Shown in pieces: positions 25,115 through 35,450 of a stretch of 51,955 bases of DNA (positions are counted from its first letter, which is position 1; each line of letters begins with the position of its first letter). Position numbers and translations under genes: made by a program. This DNA comes from Mycobacterium sp. (GTDB lineage Bacteria; Actinomycetota; Actinomycetes; Mycobacteriales; Mycobacteriaceae): positions 1-51,955 of the forward strand of contig JARLGR010000218.1 of NCBI GenBank assembly GCA_031292665.1, in the 5' to 3' direction. The notes under the pieces were generated by a model that saw nothing but the letters and a program-made list of their open reading frames with translations, did no database searches and had not been told where the DNA came from.

Positions 25115-25663
25115 CTAGCTCAGGGTGACAGTCGCGTCCGCATCGCCTGTTTTATAGGTGACCGTGCCGTGCTCGAACACCGACTTGAAAGAGCCGTCGG
25201 GGAGGATTTGCTCGTCAGAGGTCGGATAGCCCAACTTGCCCTGCGAACCATCCAACTTGTTCCACTGGTCGCGGATCTTGCCCCATACGAAGTAGACCGG
25301 GCTCCCATTCCTGTAAATGAGCACGCCGCCGTCGAACTGCTGGAAGACACCGCTGCCGTCCCCGGTCTTTGCCTCGTTGGTGTACGGTGCGCCCAGGTCC
25401 TTGCGTTGAGCTTCATTAAGGGTTTGCCATTTCGCGAGAATCGGCCCCTGGACCGTGTACAGCGTGCCGTTAGCGCCCGGGATCTGCGTGGAAGGCCCGG
25501 CGGCGCTCGTGGTCGTGGACGTCCCCGCAGAGGATGTCACAGTGGTGGAAGATGTGCTCGAGCTTGTACTTTCGTTCGATTTTGCGTGACACCCTGAACC
25601 GACGAGTGCAAATGCCGTAATCGCAGCGGTAAATGCAACTGTTCGTTTACTAATTTCGCGCAT
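25115..25663 (-). CDS. LGFP-repeat lipoprotein
   Basis: 182 residues from the ATG at 25663, which has AGAGGA 7 bases upstream. The N-terminus is a lipoprotein signal: basic REISKR, hydrophobic TVAFTAAITAFALV, lipobox VGSGC with Cys25. A Ser/Thr-rich linker (30-65) follows, then two LGFP-type repeats (LGAP and LGYP cores; WQTLNEAQRKDLGAP, FQQFDGGVLIYRNGSPVYFV, WNKLDGSQGKLGYP, FEHGTVTY). LGFP repeats in actinobacteria are thought to anchor proteins to the mycolate/arabinogalactan layer. Its DNA is less G+C-rich at the 5' end than its neighbours. I do not recall a counterpart here in H37Rv, so it may be an insertion or was lost there. Confidence 0.87.
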   Translation of the reverse strand: MREISKRTVAFTAAITAFALVGSGCHAKSNESTSSSTSSTTVTSSAGTSTTTSAAGPSTQIPGANGTLYTVQGPILAKWQTLNEAQRKDLGAPYTNEAKTGDGSGVFQQFDGGVLIYRNGSPVYFVWGKIRDQWNKLDGSQGKLGYPTSDEQILPDGSFKSVFEHGTVTYKTGDADATVTLS

Positions 25664-25812
25664 CTCGTTCCTCTCGAATTTGGACAGGACGCCCATCGGC
25701 TTGTCCAGATCGGATGCTATTGCGGTCGCGACCGACCGGCAAGAAGCAATTTCGCTGCATCGCAACGAGCGTGGCCCAGCCCAGCCCCAGAGCGCAGGTC
25801 TCAGTGGGCCCG

Positions 25813-27396
25813 CTAATGCGCGAAGTGACGCGCCCCGGTGAGATATACGGTGACGCCGGCGCCGGCCGCCGCGGCGGTCACCTCGTCGTCGCGCACCGAG
25901 CCGCCCGGGTGCACCACCGCCATCACCCCGGCAGCGGTCAGGGTTTCCAGTCCGTCGGGGAACGGGAAGAACGCGTCGGAGGCCGCGACCGCGCCGCGGA
26001 CCCGGTCCCCACCGCGCTCGACGGCCAGCCGGGCGGCGTCGACCCGGTTGACCTGGCCCATGCCGACGCCGATCGTGGCGCCGCCGGAGGCGATCACGAT
26101 CGCGTTCGACTTGACCGCTCGGCAGGCTCGCCAGGCAAACACCAGGTCGGTCAAAGTCGCCGGATCGGCCGGTGAGCCGGTCGCCAACGTCCAGTTGGTC
26201 GGGTTGTCCCCGTGCGCGTCGAGTTCGTCGCGCTGCTGGACCAGGAGCCCGCCGCTCACCGGTCGCAGCTCGGTACCACCGGTCATCGGTTCGGAGGCCA
26301 CCAGCACTCGGATGTTCTTCTTGCGCGTCAGGACGTCGAGGGCACCCGGCGCGTAGGCGGGCGCGACGATCACCTCGGTGAAGATGGTGCTCACGTACTC
26401 CGCCATCTCGACGCTGACTTCGCTGTTCGCTGCGATGACTCCGCCGAAGGCGCTCAGCGGATCGCAGTCGTGCGCCTTGCGGTGGGCATCGGCGACCGAC
26501 ACAGACGAGATCGCGATCCCACACGGGTTGGCGTGCTTGATGATTGCCACGCACGTCTGCTCGTGGTCGAACGCGGCCCGCCAGGCCGCGTCCGCGTCGG
26601 TGAAGTTGTTGTAGGACATCTCTTTCCCGTGCAGCTGCTCGGCCTGCGCCAGGCCGGGCCACGCACCGGGGTCGTTGTAGAGCGCCGCCTGCTGGTGCGG
26701 GTTCTCGCCGTAGCGCAGCATCGCCGAGCGGCGCCAGCCGCGGGCCAACCAGCGGGGAAAGGCCGTCGGCGGACGCTCGGGCGCCAGCGTCGACTCCATC
26801 CAGCTCGCCACGGCGATGTCGTACTCGGCGGTGTGCTGGAACGCCAGCGACGCCAACCTTCTGCGCTCGGCGAGCGTGAATCCGCCGTGGCGCACCGCGG
26901 CGAGCACCCCGTCGTACCCGAGCGGGTCGGTGATCACCGCCACGCTGGGGTGGTTTTTCGCGGCCGCGCGCAGCATCGAAGGTCCGCCGATGTCGATCTG
27001 CTCGACGCATTCGTCGATGTCCGCGCCGGAGTCGACGGTCTCGCTGAACGGATACAGGTTCACGACGACCAGCTCGAACGCCGCGATCCCGAGGCGCTCG
27101 AGGGCTGCGGCGTGCTCGGGTTTACGGAGATCGGCCAGCAGGCCGGCGTGGACACGAGGATGCAGCGTCTTGACCCGGCCGTCGAGCACCTCGGGGAAAC
27201 CGGTCAGCTCCTCCACCCGCGTCACCGAGATCCCTTTTTCGGCAATGGTCTTCGCCGTCGATCCGGTCGAGACGATCTCGACGCCCGCCGCGGTCAGGCC
27301 GCGGGCGAGCTCGATCAGCCCCGTCTTGTCGTACACGCTGATCAGCGCGCGGTGGATCGGCCGCCTTGCCATCTCGGGCCAGTCGTCGGTGCTCAT
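25813..27396 (-). CDS. purH: PurH, bifunctional AICAR transformylase/IMP cyclohydrolase
   Basis: Last two steps of de novo IMP synthesis. 527 residues. The N-terminal MGS-like cyclohydrolase domain (about 14-150) has [24 protein letters not shown] and [13 protein letters not shown]. The C-terminal transformylase (about 150-527) has [23 protein letters not shown] with the catalytic Lys-His, [10 protein letters not shown] and the C-terminal [15 protein letters not shown]. The ATG at 27396 follows GAAAGGCG, which is itself part of an 18-bp tandem repeat array shared with the end of purN. Follows purN on the same strand. Confidence 0.96.
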   Translation of the reverse strand: MSTDDWPEMARRPIHRALISVYDKTGLIELARGLTAAGVEIVSTGSTAKTIAEKGISVTRVEELTGFPEVLDGRVKTLHPRVHAGLLADLRKPEHAAALERLGIAAFELVVVNLYPFSETVDSGADIDECVEQIDIGGPSMLRAAAKNHPSVAVITDPLGYDGVLAAVRHGGFTLAERRRLASLAFQHTAEYDIAVASWMESTLAPERPPTAFPRWLARGWRRSAMLRYGENPHQQAALYNDPGAWPGLAQAEQLHGKEMSYNNFTDADAAWRAAFDHEQTCVAIIKHANPCGIAISSVSVADAHRKAHDCDPLSAFGGVIAANSEVSVEMAEYVSTIFTEVIVAPAYAPGALDVLTRKKNIRVLVASEPMTGGTELRPVSGGLLVQQRDELDAHGDNPTNWTLATGSPADPATLTDLVFAWRACRAVKSNAIVIASGGATIGVGMGQVNRVDAARLAVERGGDRVRGAVAASDAFFPFPDGLETLTAAGVMAVVHPGGSVRDDEVTAAAAGAGVTVYLTGARHFAH

Positions 27397-27397
27397 C

Positions 27398-27487
27398 CAT
27401 CGCCTTTCGTCCGATCGTCGCTTTTCATCCGAGCGTCGCTTTTCGTCCGAGCGTCGCTTTTCGTCCGAGCGTCGCTTTTCGTCCGAG
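27398..27487 (-). repeat. Five 18-bp tandem repeats across purN end and purH leader
   Basis: Units 27398-27415, 27416-27433, 27434-27451, 27452-27469 and 27470-27487. The last three are identical (cgtcgcttttcgtccgag); unit 2 differs by one base and unit 1 by a few. Read on the minus strand they encode RKATLG hexapeptides at the PurN C-terminus. The single-base change in unit 2 makes the purN stop codon (CGA to TGA), and unit 1 supplies the purH ribosome-binding site. It appears to be an expanded copy of the original purN/purH junction and a probable VNTR. Confidence 0.9.
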
Positions 27488-28090
27488 CACGGTCATGCCG
27501 CCGATCGCGATCGCGGCCACCACGTCCACCAACAGAATGCGTTCGGTGACTTTGATGCGTTCGTGCAGGGTTTCTTCGGTGTCGCCGTCGAGAACCGGAA
27601 CCGATTGCTGTGCCAATATCGGTCCGGTGTCCGTCCCGGCATCTACCAGGTGCACCGTACAGCCTGTGACCTTCACGCCGTAGGCCAACGCGTCGGCCAC
27701 CCCGTGTGCGCCCGGGAACGCGGGCAGCAGCGCTGGATGAGTATTGACGACGCGGCCGCAGAACCGCGAAAGAAATTGCGGCCCAAGAATTTTCATAAAG
27801 CCGGCGGATACGACCAGATCCGGCGAGTGTGCGCCGGTGGCGGCGGTGATGGCGGCGTCCCAGGCAGCGCGGTCCGGGTGGTCGCCGAGCCGGACGGTGA
27901 ACGTGGGCAGCGATGCCGCTGCGGCTATCTCGGTGGCCCGGCAGTCGCGATCGGCGCCGACGGCGACCACTCGAGCCGGGTAGTCCCCGACGGCGGCGTC
28001 GATCAGTGCGCTGAGCAGCGAGCCAGTGCCCGATGCCAGGACCACTACCCGCGCCGGTGCACTCGGGGGCACGCGGAGCGGTTCAGCCAC
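27425..28090 (-). CDS. purN: PurN, phosphoribosylglycinamide formyltransferase
   Basis: Formylates GAR with 10-formyl-THF in purine synthesis. 221 residues. The fold and motifs are standard: [17 protein letters not shown] (phosphate loop), [15 protein letters not shown], catalytic region [23 protein letters not shown] with Asn/His, and [16 protein letters not shown] with Asp. The C-terminus is unusual: three extra RKATLG hexapeptides from a tandem repeat follow TVLG. Start is GTG 28090. The normal end of the protein was probably near the first RKATLG; the added tail is unlikely to affect the active site. Confidence 0.95.
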   Translation of the reverse strand: MAEPLRVPPSAPARVVVLASGTGSLLSALIDAAVGDYPARVVAVGADRDCRATEIAAAASLPTFTVRLGDHPDRAAWDAAITAATGAHSPDLVVSAGFMKILGPQFLSRFCGRVVNTHPALLPAFPGAHGVADALAYGVKVTGCTVHLVDAGTDTGPILAQQSVPVLDGDTEETLHERIKVTERILLVDVVAAIAIGGMTVLGRKATLGRKATLGRKATLG

Positions 28091-28225
28091 ATCGAGAGCC
28101 TAATGCTGCGACGCTACGTGCCGGCACGGCACGCTGTGGGGGCATGCGCTCGAGTCTGCGTCCAGCGCGATGTCGTCCGGCGTGTCGCCGCGGTGAGCAG
28201 ACTCGACGCGGTCAGCGCAGATTGG

Positions 28226-29617
28226 TCACGCGGACGGCGACGAGTCGCCGTCGCGGACCGGTCGACCGTCCTCGGCGGCGTCGTCGGCCGGCTCGTCGTC
28301 ACCCCCGACGGGTACCTCGTCCTCGACGGAGTCGCCGACCAGCTCCTCGCCGTCGCCGCTGATGGGTGGCTCCTCTTCGCCGGAATCGCCGGCGGATTCC
28401 CCATCGTCGTCGAAGAGCCCCGCGAAGTCCCCCGGTTCCTCGGCCGCCGGCCCGGGCGTCGGCTTGGGCCGCCTGGGGCGGCGCAGAATCCCGCCCGTCA
28501 TCAGCACCGTCACCCAACCAACGACCGAGAACCAGAAGAACACACCGATTACCAAGGCGCCCTGGTCGACGCCGACATCCCCGAAGTTGCCCAGCCGGCC
28601 GCTGCCGCCGTACGCGAGCAATGACATCACCCCCGCGCCGGCCACCGCGGCGACCAGAAGTTTGGCGATGGCCTGAACAAGCGGTAGGGCGTGCCGGGCA
28701 CATTGCTGTCCGACCGCCACGCCCGACGACGCGCCGACGACGAGCAGCGCGACCCACACCGGCCCCAGCGGCGGCCGGGGGACCGCGGCCAGGATCGGCA
28801 GCGCCGGAATGTCGCCGCCGAACACGGTGAACGAACTGAACGTCGCGAAGCCCAGGTGAGCACTGGACCCTACCGCGATTGCCGAGGTTCCGACGATCAC
28901 GTTGGGCGCATACAACACCGACAGCACCGTGAGACTCAACTGCCCGAATATCGAATCGGTGATCCCGTACAGGTCCTGCATGGTCGCCCAGTGCACAACC
29001 AGCGACCCCGCCGTCACCATCCCGGACAACCCCACCAAGGCCAACACGCCTGCCGCTGCCGCGCGCAGGGATTCGGCCAGCCAATCCGGAAGCGGCGATG
29101 CCGCCAGCGCCCGGCGTCCCACCCGGGACCACACACCGATGGAGGCCCCGACGGCGTGCACCACGAGCACGCTGACGAACGCGCGCAGGGCGCTGGGCGT
29201 TTGGAGCTCGGTGATCACCGACGACGCGTCGTGGATGACCGCCAGCGCGATCGCGGCGATGAGCAAGGGTCCGCCCAGCGCCGACGCGACCACCCACCGC
29301 ACCACGAGCCACGACGAATAGGGTGAGGTAGCTCGCGCCGTAGCGCGCCCCGTGGCCCAGACCATCAACAGCGCGGGCAACAGCGGCATCACGCCCAATT
29401 CATGGCCACCGATCGAGATCGGCACCTGATGGACGCCGAGCCACATGCTGGCAATGGCTCCCAGCGCACCGGTCATGTCGCTGTTGGCGATCAGCAACTG
29501 AAGCAGGGTGACGGCGGCGATGATGACCAGCGCCAGCACCGCCGGCCCGAACGCGACCCTGACGAGGTCACGCGCCTGCCGAGCGCCCGCCGCCCGGTTG
29601 TCCTCCACCCGCGTCAC
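28226..29617 (-). CDS. perM: PerM-like integral membrane protein (Rv0955)
   Basis: 463 residues. Roughly eight to ten hydrophobic segments occupy residues 20-375 (for example [55 protein letters not shown]). A very acidic, probably cytoplasmic tail of about 85 residues ([32 protein letters not shown]) follows. The M. tuberculosis counterpart PerM is reported to be needed for cell division at low magnesium and for chronic infection, acting on the divisome. It is flanked by the 34-kDa antigen gene and purN on the same strand, as in M. tuberculosis. Identified by family resemblance and synteny. Confidence 0.85.
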   Translation of the reverse strand: MTRVEDNRAAGARQARDLVRVAFGPAVLALVIIAAVTLLQLLIANSDMTGALGAIASMWLGVHQVPISIGGHELGVMPLLPALLMVWATGRATARATSPYSSWLVVRWVVASALGGPLLIAAIALAVIHDASSVITELQTPSALRAFVSVLVVHAVGASIGVWSRVGRRALAASPLPDWLAESLRAAAAGVLALVGLSGMVTAGSLVVHWATMQDLYGITDSIFGQLSLTVLSVLYAPNVIVGTSAIAVGSSAHLGFATFSSFTVFGGDIPALPILAAVPRPPLGPVWVALLVVGASSGVAVGQQCARHALPLVQAIAKLLVAAVAGAGVMSLLAYGGSGRLGNFGDVGVDQGALVIGVFFWFSVVGWVTVLMTGGILRRPRRPKPTPGPAAEEPGDFAGLFDDDGESAGDSGEEEPPISGDGEELVGDSVEDEVPVGGDDEPADDAAEDGRPVRDGDSSPSA

Positions 29618-29656
29618 TGTTGGCGCACGTCCCCGACTAGGCGCGGAAACGCATGG

Positions 29657-30613
29657 TTAGGCCGGCGCGGGACCAGAGGGGCCAGAAGGAGATGACGGCG
29701 ACTGCTGCCCCTGGCCGAAGGACTGCTGGCCTTCGGACTGGTTCGCGTAATCGACCGGCGCCGAACCCGCCTCGGCCCCCGAGCTTTCGGCACCGGCCGA
29801 CGGTGGCGGGCTGAAGCTCGGGAAGCCGGTCGGTGGCGTGGAAGTCCCGTGCTGCTGCGCGGCCGGCTGGTGCCCCGACTGCGGCTGGGCCCCGAAACCG
29901 CCCGTCGGGACAGCGCTTTGGGTAGGGGCCTGGCTCGACGGGTAGCCCCCATACTGCGCACCGTAGCCGGAAGGTTGGTGCGACTGCTGCGGGTTGTGCG
30001 ACGGCGGTCCCGTGTGCTGCCGCTGTCCGTAATACTGCTGCTGTCCGTACTGCTCGTATTGCCCGTATTGCCCGTATTGCCCGTACTGGCCGTACTGCGC
30101 GTACGGGTCGTACTTGGGTCGCGGTGCGGGCGCGGTGATGACGCCGGCCTCCAACAGGATCACCAAGACGGCGGCGATCGCCTGGAGCACGCTGCACGCC
30201 ACCAGGGGCCACATCGCCCAGCCGAGCGCGAAGCCGGGGGGCAGATTGATCGTTTCGGTGATGGCCAGCAACGCGCCCAGCACGGCGACCACCCCTACGA
30301 TTCCCGCGTGGGTCTTGGCCTTGGGCAGCAGGCTCAGTCCGGCGAGCAGCGCGGCGAGCACCGCGAGGATGACCGCGGTGCCGGCGTCACCGGCGCGTCC
30401 GCCAACGCCCGGACCCAGGTCGGAGCTGATGATGAAGGTTGGCCCGAAGTTCAGCAGGTAGACCGCCAGCCCGAAAACCACGACCGCGACGTTCAGGTAC
30501 AGCGGAAGCTTGCTCCTGCCGTCGTCGTCCTTGGTGAACGACGGTGTGCCGCCTGCGTAGGAGCCGCCGGGTTGCGCGGTTGGATATCCGGGACTACCGG
30601 GCGAGTAGGTCAT
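29657..30613 (-). CDS. 34-kDa antigen homologue, DUF5336 membrane protein (Rv0954)
   Basis: 318 residues from the ATG at 30613, preceded by AGGAGG at ideal spacing; the frame extends upstream but without conservation. The N-terminus [17 protein letters not shown] is followed by four hydrophobic segments (about 38-60, 80-98, 103-122, 130-158). A long hydrophilic Gln/Gly/Tyr/Pro-rich tail (about 165-318) contains five YGQ-type repeats. Rv0954 belongs to a family of mycobacterial membrane antigens (34-kDa antigen), and the tail probably faces the cytoplasm and organises protein contacts. It is the first gene of the run into perM. Confidence 0.87.
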   Translation of the reverse strand: MTYSPGSPGYPTAQPGGSYAGGTPSFTKDDDGRSKLPLYLNVAVVVFGLAVYLLNFGPTFIISSDLGPGVGGRAGDAGTAVILAVLAALLAGLSLLPKAKTHAGIVGVVAVLGALLAITETINLPPGFALGWAMWPLVACSVLQAIAAVLVILLEAGVITAPAPRPKYDPYAQYGQYGQYGQYGQYEQYGQQQYYGQRQHTGPPSHNPQQSHQPSGYGAQYGGYPSSQAPTQSAVPTGGFGAQPQSGHQPAAQQHGTSTPPTGFPSFSPPPSAGAESSGAEAGSAPVDYANQSEGQQSFGQGQQSPSSPSGPSGPAPA

Positions 30614-30838
30614 GACTCCTCCTGTTGCTTCCAGTGCCTTCAAGTCTGTAGCGGGCGTCACCTGTTGCAGTGTGACGCTGTCCTCCCCGGCGCGCCGTTC
30701 GGGAAGCACCCGGCACGGGCAGGCGCTTGCCTCACGACGCGATCGAACAACCACGCTAGCGCACGTACGGATGCCCGCGCCGAAACGACCGGCCGGTCAC
30801 CCGGGCGCCGCGACGGGGGCCCGCTTGCCCAGCACAGG

Positions 30839-30852
30839 TAGAACACGTTCTA
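30839..30852 (+). promoter_or_regulatory. KstR box upstream of LLM oxidoreductase
   Basis: TAGAACACGTTCTA, a perfect 14-base palindrome that fits the KstR consensus TnnAACnnGTTnnA at every fixed position. It lies 9 bases before the ATG at 30862. It predicts repression by KstR and induction during cholesterol or other sterol/fatty-acyl catabolism. Confidence 0.85.
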
Positions 30853-30861
30853 ATTCTGTGC

Positions 30862-31710
30862 ATGGACTACGGCCTCGTGCTTTTCACCAGTGACCGCGGC
30901 ATCTCCCCGGCGGCAGCCGCCAGGCTTGCGGACGACCACGGCTTCCAAACGTTCTACGTGCCGGAACACACCCATATCCCGGTCAAGCGCCAGGCGGCCC
31001 ACCCGACGACCGGCGACGCGTCCCTGCCCGACGACCGCTATATGCGGACGCTAGATCCGTGGGTGAGCCTGGGCGCTGCGTGCGCGGTCACGTCGCGGGT
31101 GCGGCTGTCGACCGCGGTGGCGCTGCCCGTCGAGCACGACCCGATCACGCTGGCGAAAAGCATCGCCACCCTCGACCATCTGTCCGGCGGGCGGGTCAGC
31201 CTCGGCGTGGGGTTCGGATGGAACACCGACGAACTCGCCGACCACGGTGTGCCCCCCGGGCGGCGCCGCACCATGTTGCGCGAGTACATCGAGGCAATGC
31301 GGGCGCTGTGGACACAGGAAGAGGCCGCCTACGACGGCGATTTCGTCAAGTTCGGGCCCAGCTGGGCGTGGCCCAAGCCGGTGCAATCCCACATTCCCGT
31401 GCTGGTGGGCGCGGCCGGGAACGAGAAGAACTTCAAGTGGATCGCCCGCAGCGCCGACGGCTGGATCACCACTCCGCGCGACCTCGACATCGACGAGCCG
31501 GTCAAGCTGCTGCAGGACACGTGGGCCGCCGCCGGCCGGGAGGGTGCGCCGCAGATCGTGGCGCTGGACTTCAAGCCGGTGCCCGAGAAGCTGGCCCGCT
31601 GGGCCGAGCTCGGCGTGACCGAGGTGCTGTTCGGGCTCCCCGACCGTCCCGAAGAGGAAATCGCGGCGTACGTGGAGCGGCTGGCCGGCAAGCTGTCCGC
31701 GTTGGTCTAA
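30862..31710 (+). CDS. F420-dependent (LLM-class) oxidoreductase, Rv0953c-like
   Basis: 282 residues of the luciferase-like monooxygenase TIM barrel, in the mycobacterial F420 subgroup: FQTFYVPEHTHIPV, LAKSIATLDHLSGGRVSLGVGFGWNTDELADHG, and C-terminal DGWITTPRDLDID. Members reduce or oxidise their substrates with F420 rather than FMN; the substrate is unknown. The KstR box in the promoter ties it to sterol or related lipid catabolism. The ATG at 30862 gives MDYGLVLFTSDRGISP. It is convergent with a thiolase-like gene, with a shared hairpin between. Confidence 0.88.
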   Translation: MDYGLVLFTSDRGISPAAAARLADDHGFQTFYVPEHTHIPVKRQAAHPTTGDASLPDDRYMRTLDPWVSLGAACAVTSRVRLSTAVALPVEHDPITLAKSIATLDHLSGGRVSLGVGFGWNTDELADHGVPPGRRRTMLREYIEAMRALWTQEEAAYDGDFVKFGPSWAWPKPVQSHIPVLVGAAGNEKNFKWIARSADGWITTPRDLDIDEPVKLLQDTWAAAGREGAPQIVALDFKPVPEKLARWAELGVTEVLFGLPDRPEEEIAAYVERLAGKLSALV

Positions 31711-31735
31711 AGCCTGCGGGACCTCTCGTTTAGCG

Positions 31736-31793
31736 CGAGCAGACGCAGAATCGCACTAATCCGCCTCTCGGCGTGCGACTCTGCGTCTGCTCG
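31736..31793. terminator. Long hairpin between convergent genes
   Basis: CGAGCAGACGCAGAATCGCA (31736-31755) and its 20-base inverted copy (31774-31793, one mismatch that can pair G-U) enclose an 18-base loop. It sits in the 95-base gap between two convergent genes, so it probably serves as a two-way terminator. From memory, the motif gagcagacgcag recurs between mycobacterial genes, so it may belong to a dispersed palindromic repeat family. Confidence 0.72.
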
Positions 31794-31805
31794 GCGGAGA
31801 AGGCC

Positions 31806-33347
31806 TCAGGCCAGCGTGCAGCGGTTGCCGTAGTTGAAGGACCGCACCCGAACCGAGCGTCCGAGGGGATCGCCCTCGATCAGCAGCGCGATCAACTCGT
31901 CGTCCTCGGTGGTGGACAGGAACCGGCTGCCGTCGTCCAGGCGGCCGATGACGATCCCGGTCGCACGTCCGCCGTCGCGGCGGACCGTGTAGGTCTCCAA
32001 GGTGCCGGCGCCGTCGGCGTTCTCGGTCACCGGTTGGGTCGGCCAGGCGCCGACCTGCGCCTGTAATTCCGCGCTGCGGTCCGGCTTCCACGCGGCCGGG
32101 GTGGTCGAATAGACGCCGACGGAGTACTTGCTCAGGATGCCGCCGTTGGCACCGACGAGACCGAATTGACCTGGTGTGCTTCGCATTTGGGCGACCGTCT
32201 CGGCGATGGCATGCATCGAGTAATTGTTGCCGGCGCCGCCGAAGAACGGCAGCCCACCGGTGAGGGTCAGTCCGCGCGAATCGTCGGGCGCAATCCCCAT
32301 GCCGTCGCAGACGTTGAACACCGGCACCGGAAAGCAGCTGTACAAATCGAACGTAGCGACGTCGTCGATCCCGATGCCGGCCAGCTCCAGTGCTTCGCGC
32401 ACCGCCAGCACCGCCGACGGCGCGTGCCCAAGGTCCGGACGCTGCAGCAGGGCCTGCTCCTCCAGGTCGGCGCGCCCATGCAGGTACACCCAGTTCTCCT
32501 CGGGAACACCCATCCGCCGCGCCGCCTCCACCGACATCAGCAGCGCGGCCGCGCCCTGGTTCACCTGGTCGCGCGCAACCATGAGCCGCGGATACGGCTC
32601 GGAGATCATCCGGTTGCTCTCGGTCACCGTGATCAACTCGTCCACGGTGCGCTCGACCGGCGCGGCGGCGAACGGGTTGTTGGCGGCGATCTTGGTGAAC
32701 GGCGCGAACAGCACCCCCATCTTCCGCCGATATTCGGCCGGCCCCAGCCCGGTGCCAGCCCGCCGGGCGTTTTCCAGCAACCCGTACTGGATCGGCGCAG
32801 TGGTGAGGCCGTGGATGACGGTGTAGCGCGAGATGAGTTTCTCGATGCCGTGGCCGCGGTCTTCCAGGTCATCGTCCACGGTCTCGGTGAAGTCGGGCTT
32901 GTTCTCGGCCTCAGTCGTCGGCGCAGCGAAGTGCCGCAACGTCGACGTCGCATCCGAGCCGAAGACCAGGGAGACGTCCGAACCACCCGCGGCGATCTGC
33001 GCGGCCAACTCGCTGATGAGATGCTGCGGCCCCTGGCCCCCGACGATCTCCAAGATCGCGCGGGCGGGCCGCGCGCCGAGGCGGTTGGCCACCGACCGCG
33101 GGTAGTTGTTGGACCGCCCCAGCACGGCCGTGGCGACCGGCCCGGAGATCTCGAATTGCCGGACGCCGGCCACGGTGTCGACGGCTGCCGCTACCGCTTC
33201 GAAGTCGGCGCCGCAGTCAATGAGGGCGGCCCGGGCGGCACCGGCGGCCAGTTCCACGGGCGACATCGCCCGGTAGTCGAGATCGTCGATGCGCTCCGCG
33301 GCCTGCCCAACTCCGACGACGACGGGTGTGCGCGGGTCGAGGGTCAC
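31806..33347 (-). CDS. Thiolase-like protein type 1 (TLP1), acetyl-CoA acetyltransferase family
   Basis: 513 residues: a thiolase-fold core (about 1-410) plus the additional C-terminal domain of TLP1 proteins (about 425-513, TYTVRRDGGRATGIVIGRLDDGSRFL). The usual nucleophilic Cys region reads VGGQGPQHLISELA, without Cys. The C-terminal catalytic GHPxG segment reads ANGGILSKYSVGVYS, with no His. So ordinary thiolysis is unlikely; a lipid or acyl-CoA carrier-like role has been suggested for TLP1. It starts 12 bases after sucD, so it is probably the third gene of the sucC-sucD operon. I do not recall it at this place in H37Rv. Confidence 0.85.
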   Translation of the reverse strand: MTLDPRTPVVVGVGQAAERIDDLDYRAMSPVELAAGAARAALIDCGADFEAVAAAVDTVAGVRQFEISGPVATAVLGRSNNYPRSVANRLGARPARAILEIVGGQGPQHLISELAAQIAAGGSDVSLVFGSDATSTLRHFAAPTTEAENKPDFTETVDDDLEDRGHGIEKLISRYTVIHGLTTAPIQYGLLENARRAGTGLGPAEYRRKMGVLFAPFTKIAANNPFAAAPVERTVDELITVTESNRMISEPYPRLMVARDQVNQGAAALLMSVEAARRMGVPEENWVYLHGRADLEEQALLQRPDLGHAPSAVLAVREALELAGIGIDDVATFDLYSCFPVPVFNVCDGMGIAPDDSRGLTLTGGLPFFGGAGNNYSMHAIAETVAQMRSTPGQFGLVGANGGILSKYSVGVYSTTPAAWKPDRSAELQAQVGAWPTQPVTENADGAGTLETYTVRRDGGRATGIVIGRLDDGSRFLSTTEDDELIALLIEGDPLGRSVRVRSFNYGNRCTLA

Positions 33348-33359
33348 GTGCGGAACTCG

Positions 33360-34274
33360 CTACACGCTGCCCAGGAGTTCGCGGGCCAGCGCCGCCGTTT
33401 CCGACGGCGTCCTGCCGACCTTGACGCCGGCCGCCTCCAGGGCCTCCTTCTTGGCGGCCGCGGTACCCGACGAGCCGGACACGATCGCGCCCGCATGGCC
33501 CATCGTCTTGCCCTCCGGCGCAGTGAATCCCGCGACGTAGCCGACGACGGGCTTGGACACGTGAGCCTTGATGTAGTCGGCCGCACGCTCCTCGGCGTCG
33601 CCGCCGATCTCACCGATCATCACGATGACCTTGGTGTCGGGATCCTTCTCGAACGCCTCGATGGCGTCGATGTGGGTGGTGCCGATCACGGGGTCGCCGC
33701 CGATTCCGATCGCCGTCGAAAAGCCGAAATCGCGTAGCTCGAACATCATTTGGTACGTCAGCGTGCCGGACTTGGACACCAGCCCGACCGGTCCGGTGCC
33801 GGTGATGGTGGCGGGAGTGATGCCCGCCAGCGCCTCACCCGGCGTGATGATGCCCGGACAGTTCGGCCCGATGATCCGCGTCTTAGGGACCCCGTCGACG
33901 GAATTAGCGAGGTTGTAAGCCCACGCGTATGCGGTGTCCTGCACCGGAATTCCCTCGGTGATGACCACCAGCAGCGGAATCTCCGCGTCGATGGCTTCGA
34001 TGATCGCGTCCTTGGCGAACTTCGGCGGCACGAAGACGACGGACACGTTGGCGCCGGTCTCCTTCATCGCCTCCTCGACGGTGCCGAACACCGGCAGCTC
34101 GATGTCGTTACCACCGGCATCCTTGTGCGACACCGTGGTTCCCGCCTTGCGGGCATTGACGCCGCCCACCACCTGGGTGCCCGCCTTCAGCATGAGCGCG
34201 GTGTGCTTGGTGCCCTCGCCACCCGTGATGCCCTGGACGATGACCTTCGAATCCTTGTTCAGGAAGATCGACAT
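33360..34274 (-). CDS. sucD: SucD, succinyl-CoA synthetase alpha subunit
   Basis: 304 residues. CoA-binding N-terminus [19 protein letters not shown], the [13 protein letters not shown] loop, and [13 protein letters not shown]. The phospho-accepting His is in [13 protein letters not shown]. With SucC it interconverts succinyl-CoA and succinate in the TCA cycle. ATG at 34274, 12 bases after sucC; TLP1 gene follows 12 bases later. Confidence 0.97.
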   Translation of the reverse strand: MSIFLNKDSKVIVQGITGGEGTKHTALMLKAGTQVVGGVNARKAGTTVSHKDAGGNDIELPVFGTVEEAMKETGANVSVVFVPPKFAKDAIIEAIDAEIPLLVVITEGIPVQDTAYAWAYNLANSVDGVPKTRIIGPNCPGIITPGEALAGITPATITGTGPVGLVSKSGTLTYQMMFELRDFGFSTAIGIGGDPVIGTTHIDAIEAFEKDPDTKVIVMIGEIGGDAEERAADYIKAHVSKPVVGYVAGFTAPEGKTMGHAGAIVSGSSGTAAAKKEALEAAGVKVGRTPSETAALARELLGSV

Positions 34275-34286
34275 TGATTGGCTCCC

Positions 34287-35450
34287 TTACTTGTTCGCCA
34301 GCTCGGCGGCTTTGTCGGCGCCGGCGTCCATGGTCTCGGCCTGGATCACCAGGGGGTGGTTGGCCACGGCGAGAATCCGGCGGCCCTCCTCGACGTTGTT
34401 GCCGTCGAGCCGGACCACCAGCGGCTTGTTGGCCTCGTCGCCGAGGATCTCCAACGCCTTGACGATCCCGGTGGCCACCGCGTCGCACGAGGTGATGCCA
34501 CCGAATACGTTCACGAACACGCTCTTGACCTGCGCGTCGTTCAGGATCACGTCCAACCCCGCAGCCATCACCTCGGCCGACGCGCCACCGCCGATGTCCA
34601 AGAAGTTGGCCGGCTTGACGCCGCCGTGCTTCTCACCGGCGTACGCGGTCACGTCCAGCGTCGACATCACCAGGCCCGCGCCGTTACCGATGATTCCGAC
34701 TTGACCGTCGAGCTTGACGTAGTTGAGATCGTGCTCCTTGGCCTTCAGCTCGAGCGGGTCGGTGGAGTCGCGGTCCTCGAATTCGGCGTGGTCGGGGTGA
34801 CGGAAATCGGCGTTGGCATCGAGCGTGACCTTGCCGTCCAGCGCGAGGATCCGATCGTCTGGGGTGCGCACCAGCGGGTTGACCTCGACCAGGGTGGCGT
34901 CCTCGGCGACGAATAGCTCCCACAGCTTGGAAATGGTGACCGCGGCGGCGTCGAGCACCTCGGCCGGCAGGTGGCCCTGCTCGGCGATCGAACGCGCGGT
35001 CGCCAGGTCGACGCCCTTGACGGCGTCCACCGGAACCTTGGCCAGCCGCTCGGGCTTGGTGGCGGCCACCTCTTCGATCTCCATGCCGCCCTCGACCGAG
35101 CACATCGCGAGGTAGGTGCGGTTGGCGCGGTCGAGCAGGAAGGAGATGTAGTACTCCTCGGCGATGTCGCTGGCCTCGGCAACCAAAAGTTTTTTGACGA
35201 TGTGGCCCTTGATGTCAAGGCCGAGGATGTTCTTCGCGTGCTCGTAGGCGTCGTCGGGTGTCGCGGCGTATTTGACGCCGCCCGCCTTGCCGCGTCCGCC
35301 GATCTTGACCTGCGCCTTGACCATCACCGGACGACCGATCTCGGTGGCAATCTCCCGAGCGCCCTCGGCGGTGTCCGTCACCCGGCCGGGCGTGCTGGGT
35401 ACGTTGTGCTCGGCGAACAATTCTTTTGCTTGATATTCGAAAAGGTCCAT
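34287..35450 (-). CDS. sucC: SucC, succinyl-CoA synthetase beta subunit
   Basis: 387 residues from the ATG at 35450 ([18 protein letters not shown]), the conserved start; the frame continues upstream without conservation. The ATP-grasp domain has [19 protein letters not shown] and [10 protein letters not shown]. The C-terminal domain has [14 protein letters not shown] and [14 protein letters not shown]. First gene of sucC-sucD-TLP1. The 246-base divergent region shared with the M23 peptidase gene contains two Crp-like sites. Confidence 0.97.
   Translation of the reverse strand: MDLFEYQAKELFAEHNVPSTPGRVTDTAEGAREIATEIGRPVMVKAQVKIGGRGKAGGVKYAATPDDAYEHAKNILGLDIKGHIVKKLLVAEASDIAEEYYISFLLDRANRTYLAMCSVEGGMEIEEVAATKPERLAKVPVDAVKGVDLATARSIAEQGHLPAEVLDAAAVTISKLWELFVAEDATLVEVNPLVRTPDDRILALDGKVTLDANADFRHPDHAEFEDRDSTDPLELKAKEHDLNYVKLDGQVGIIGNGAGLVMSTLDVTAYAGEKHGGVKPANFLDIGGGASAEVMAAGLDVILNDAQVKSVFVNVFGGITSCDAVATGIVKALEILGDEANKPLVVRLDGNNVEEGRRILAVANHPLVIQAETMDAGADKAAELANK

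Noticed and set aside
30050..30110. Tandem gcccgtatt repeats as a CRISPR or mobile element
   Set aside because: They are the codons of the YGQ repeats in the 34-kDa antigen homologue, in frame and without spacers.
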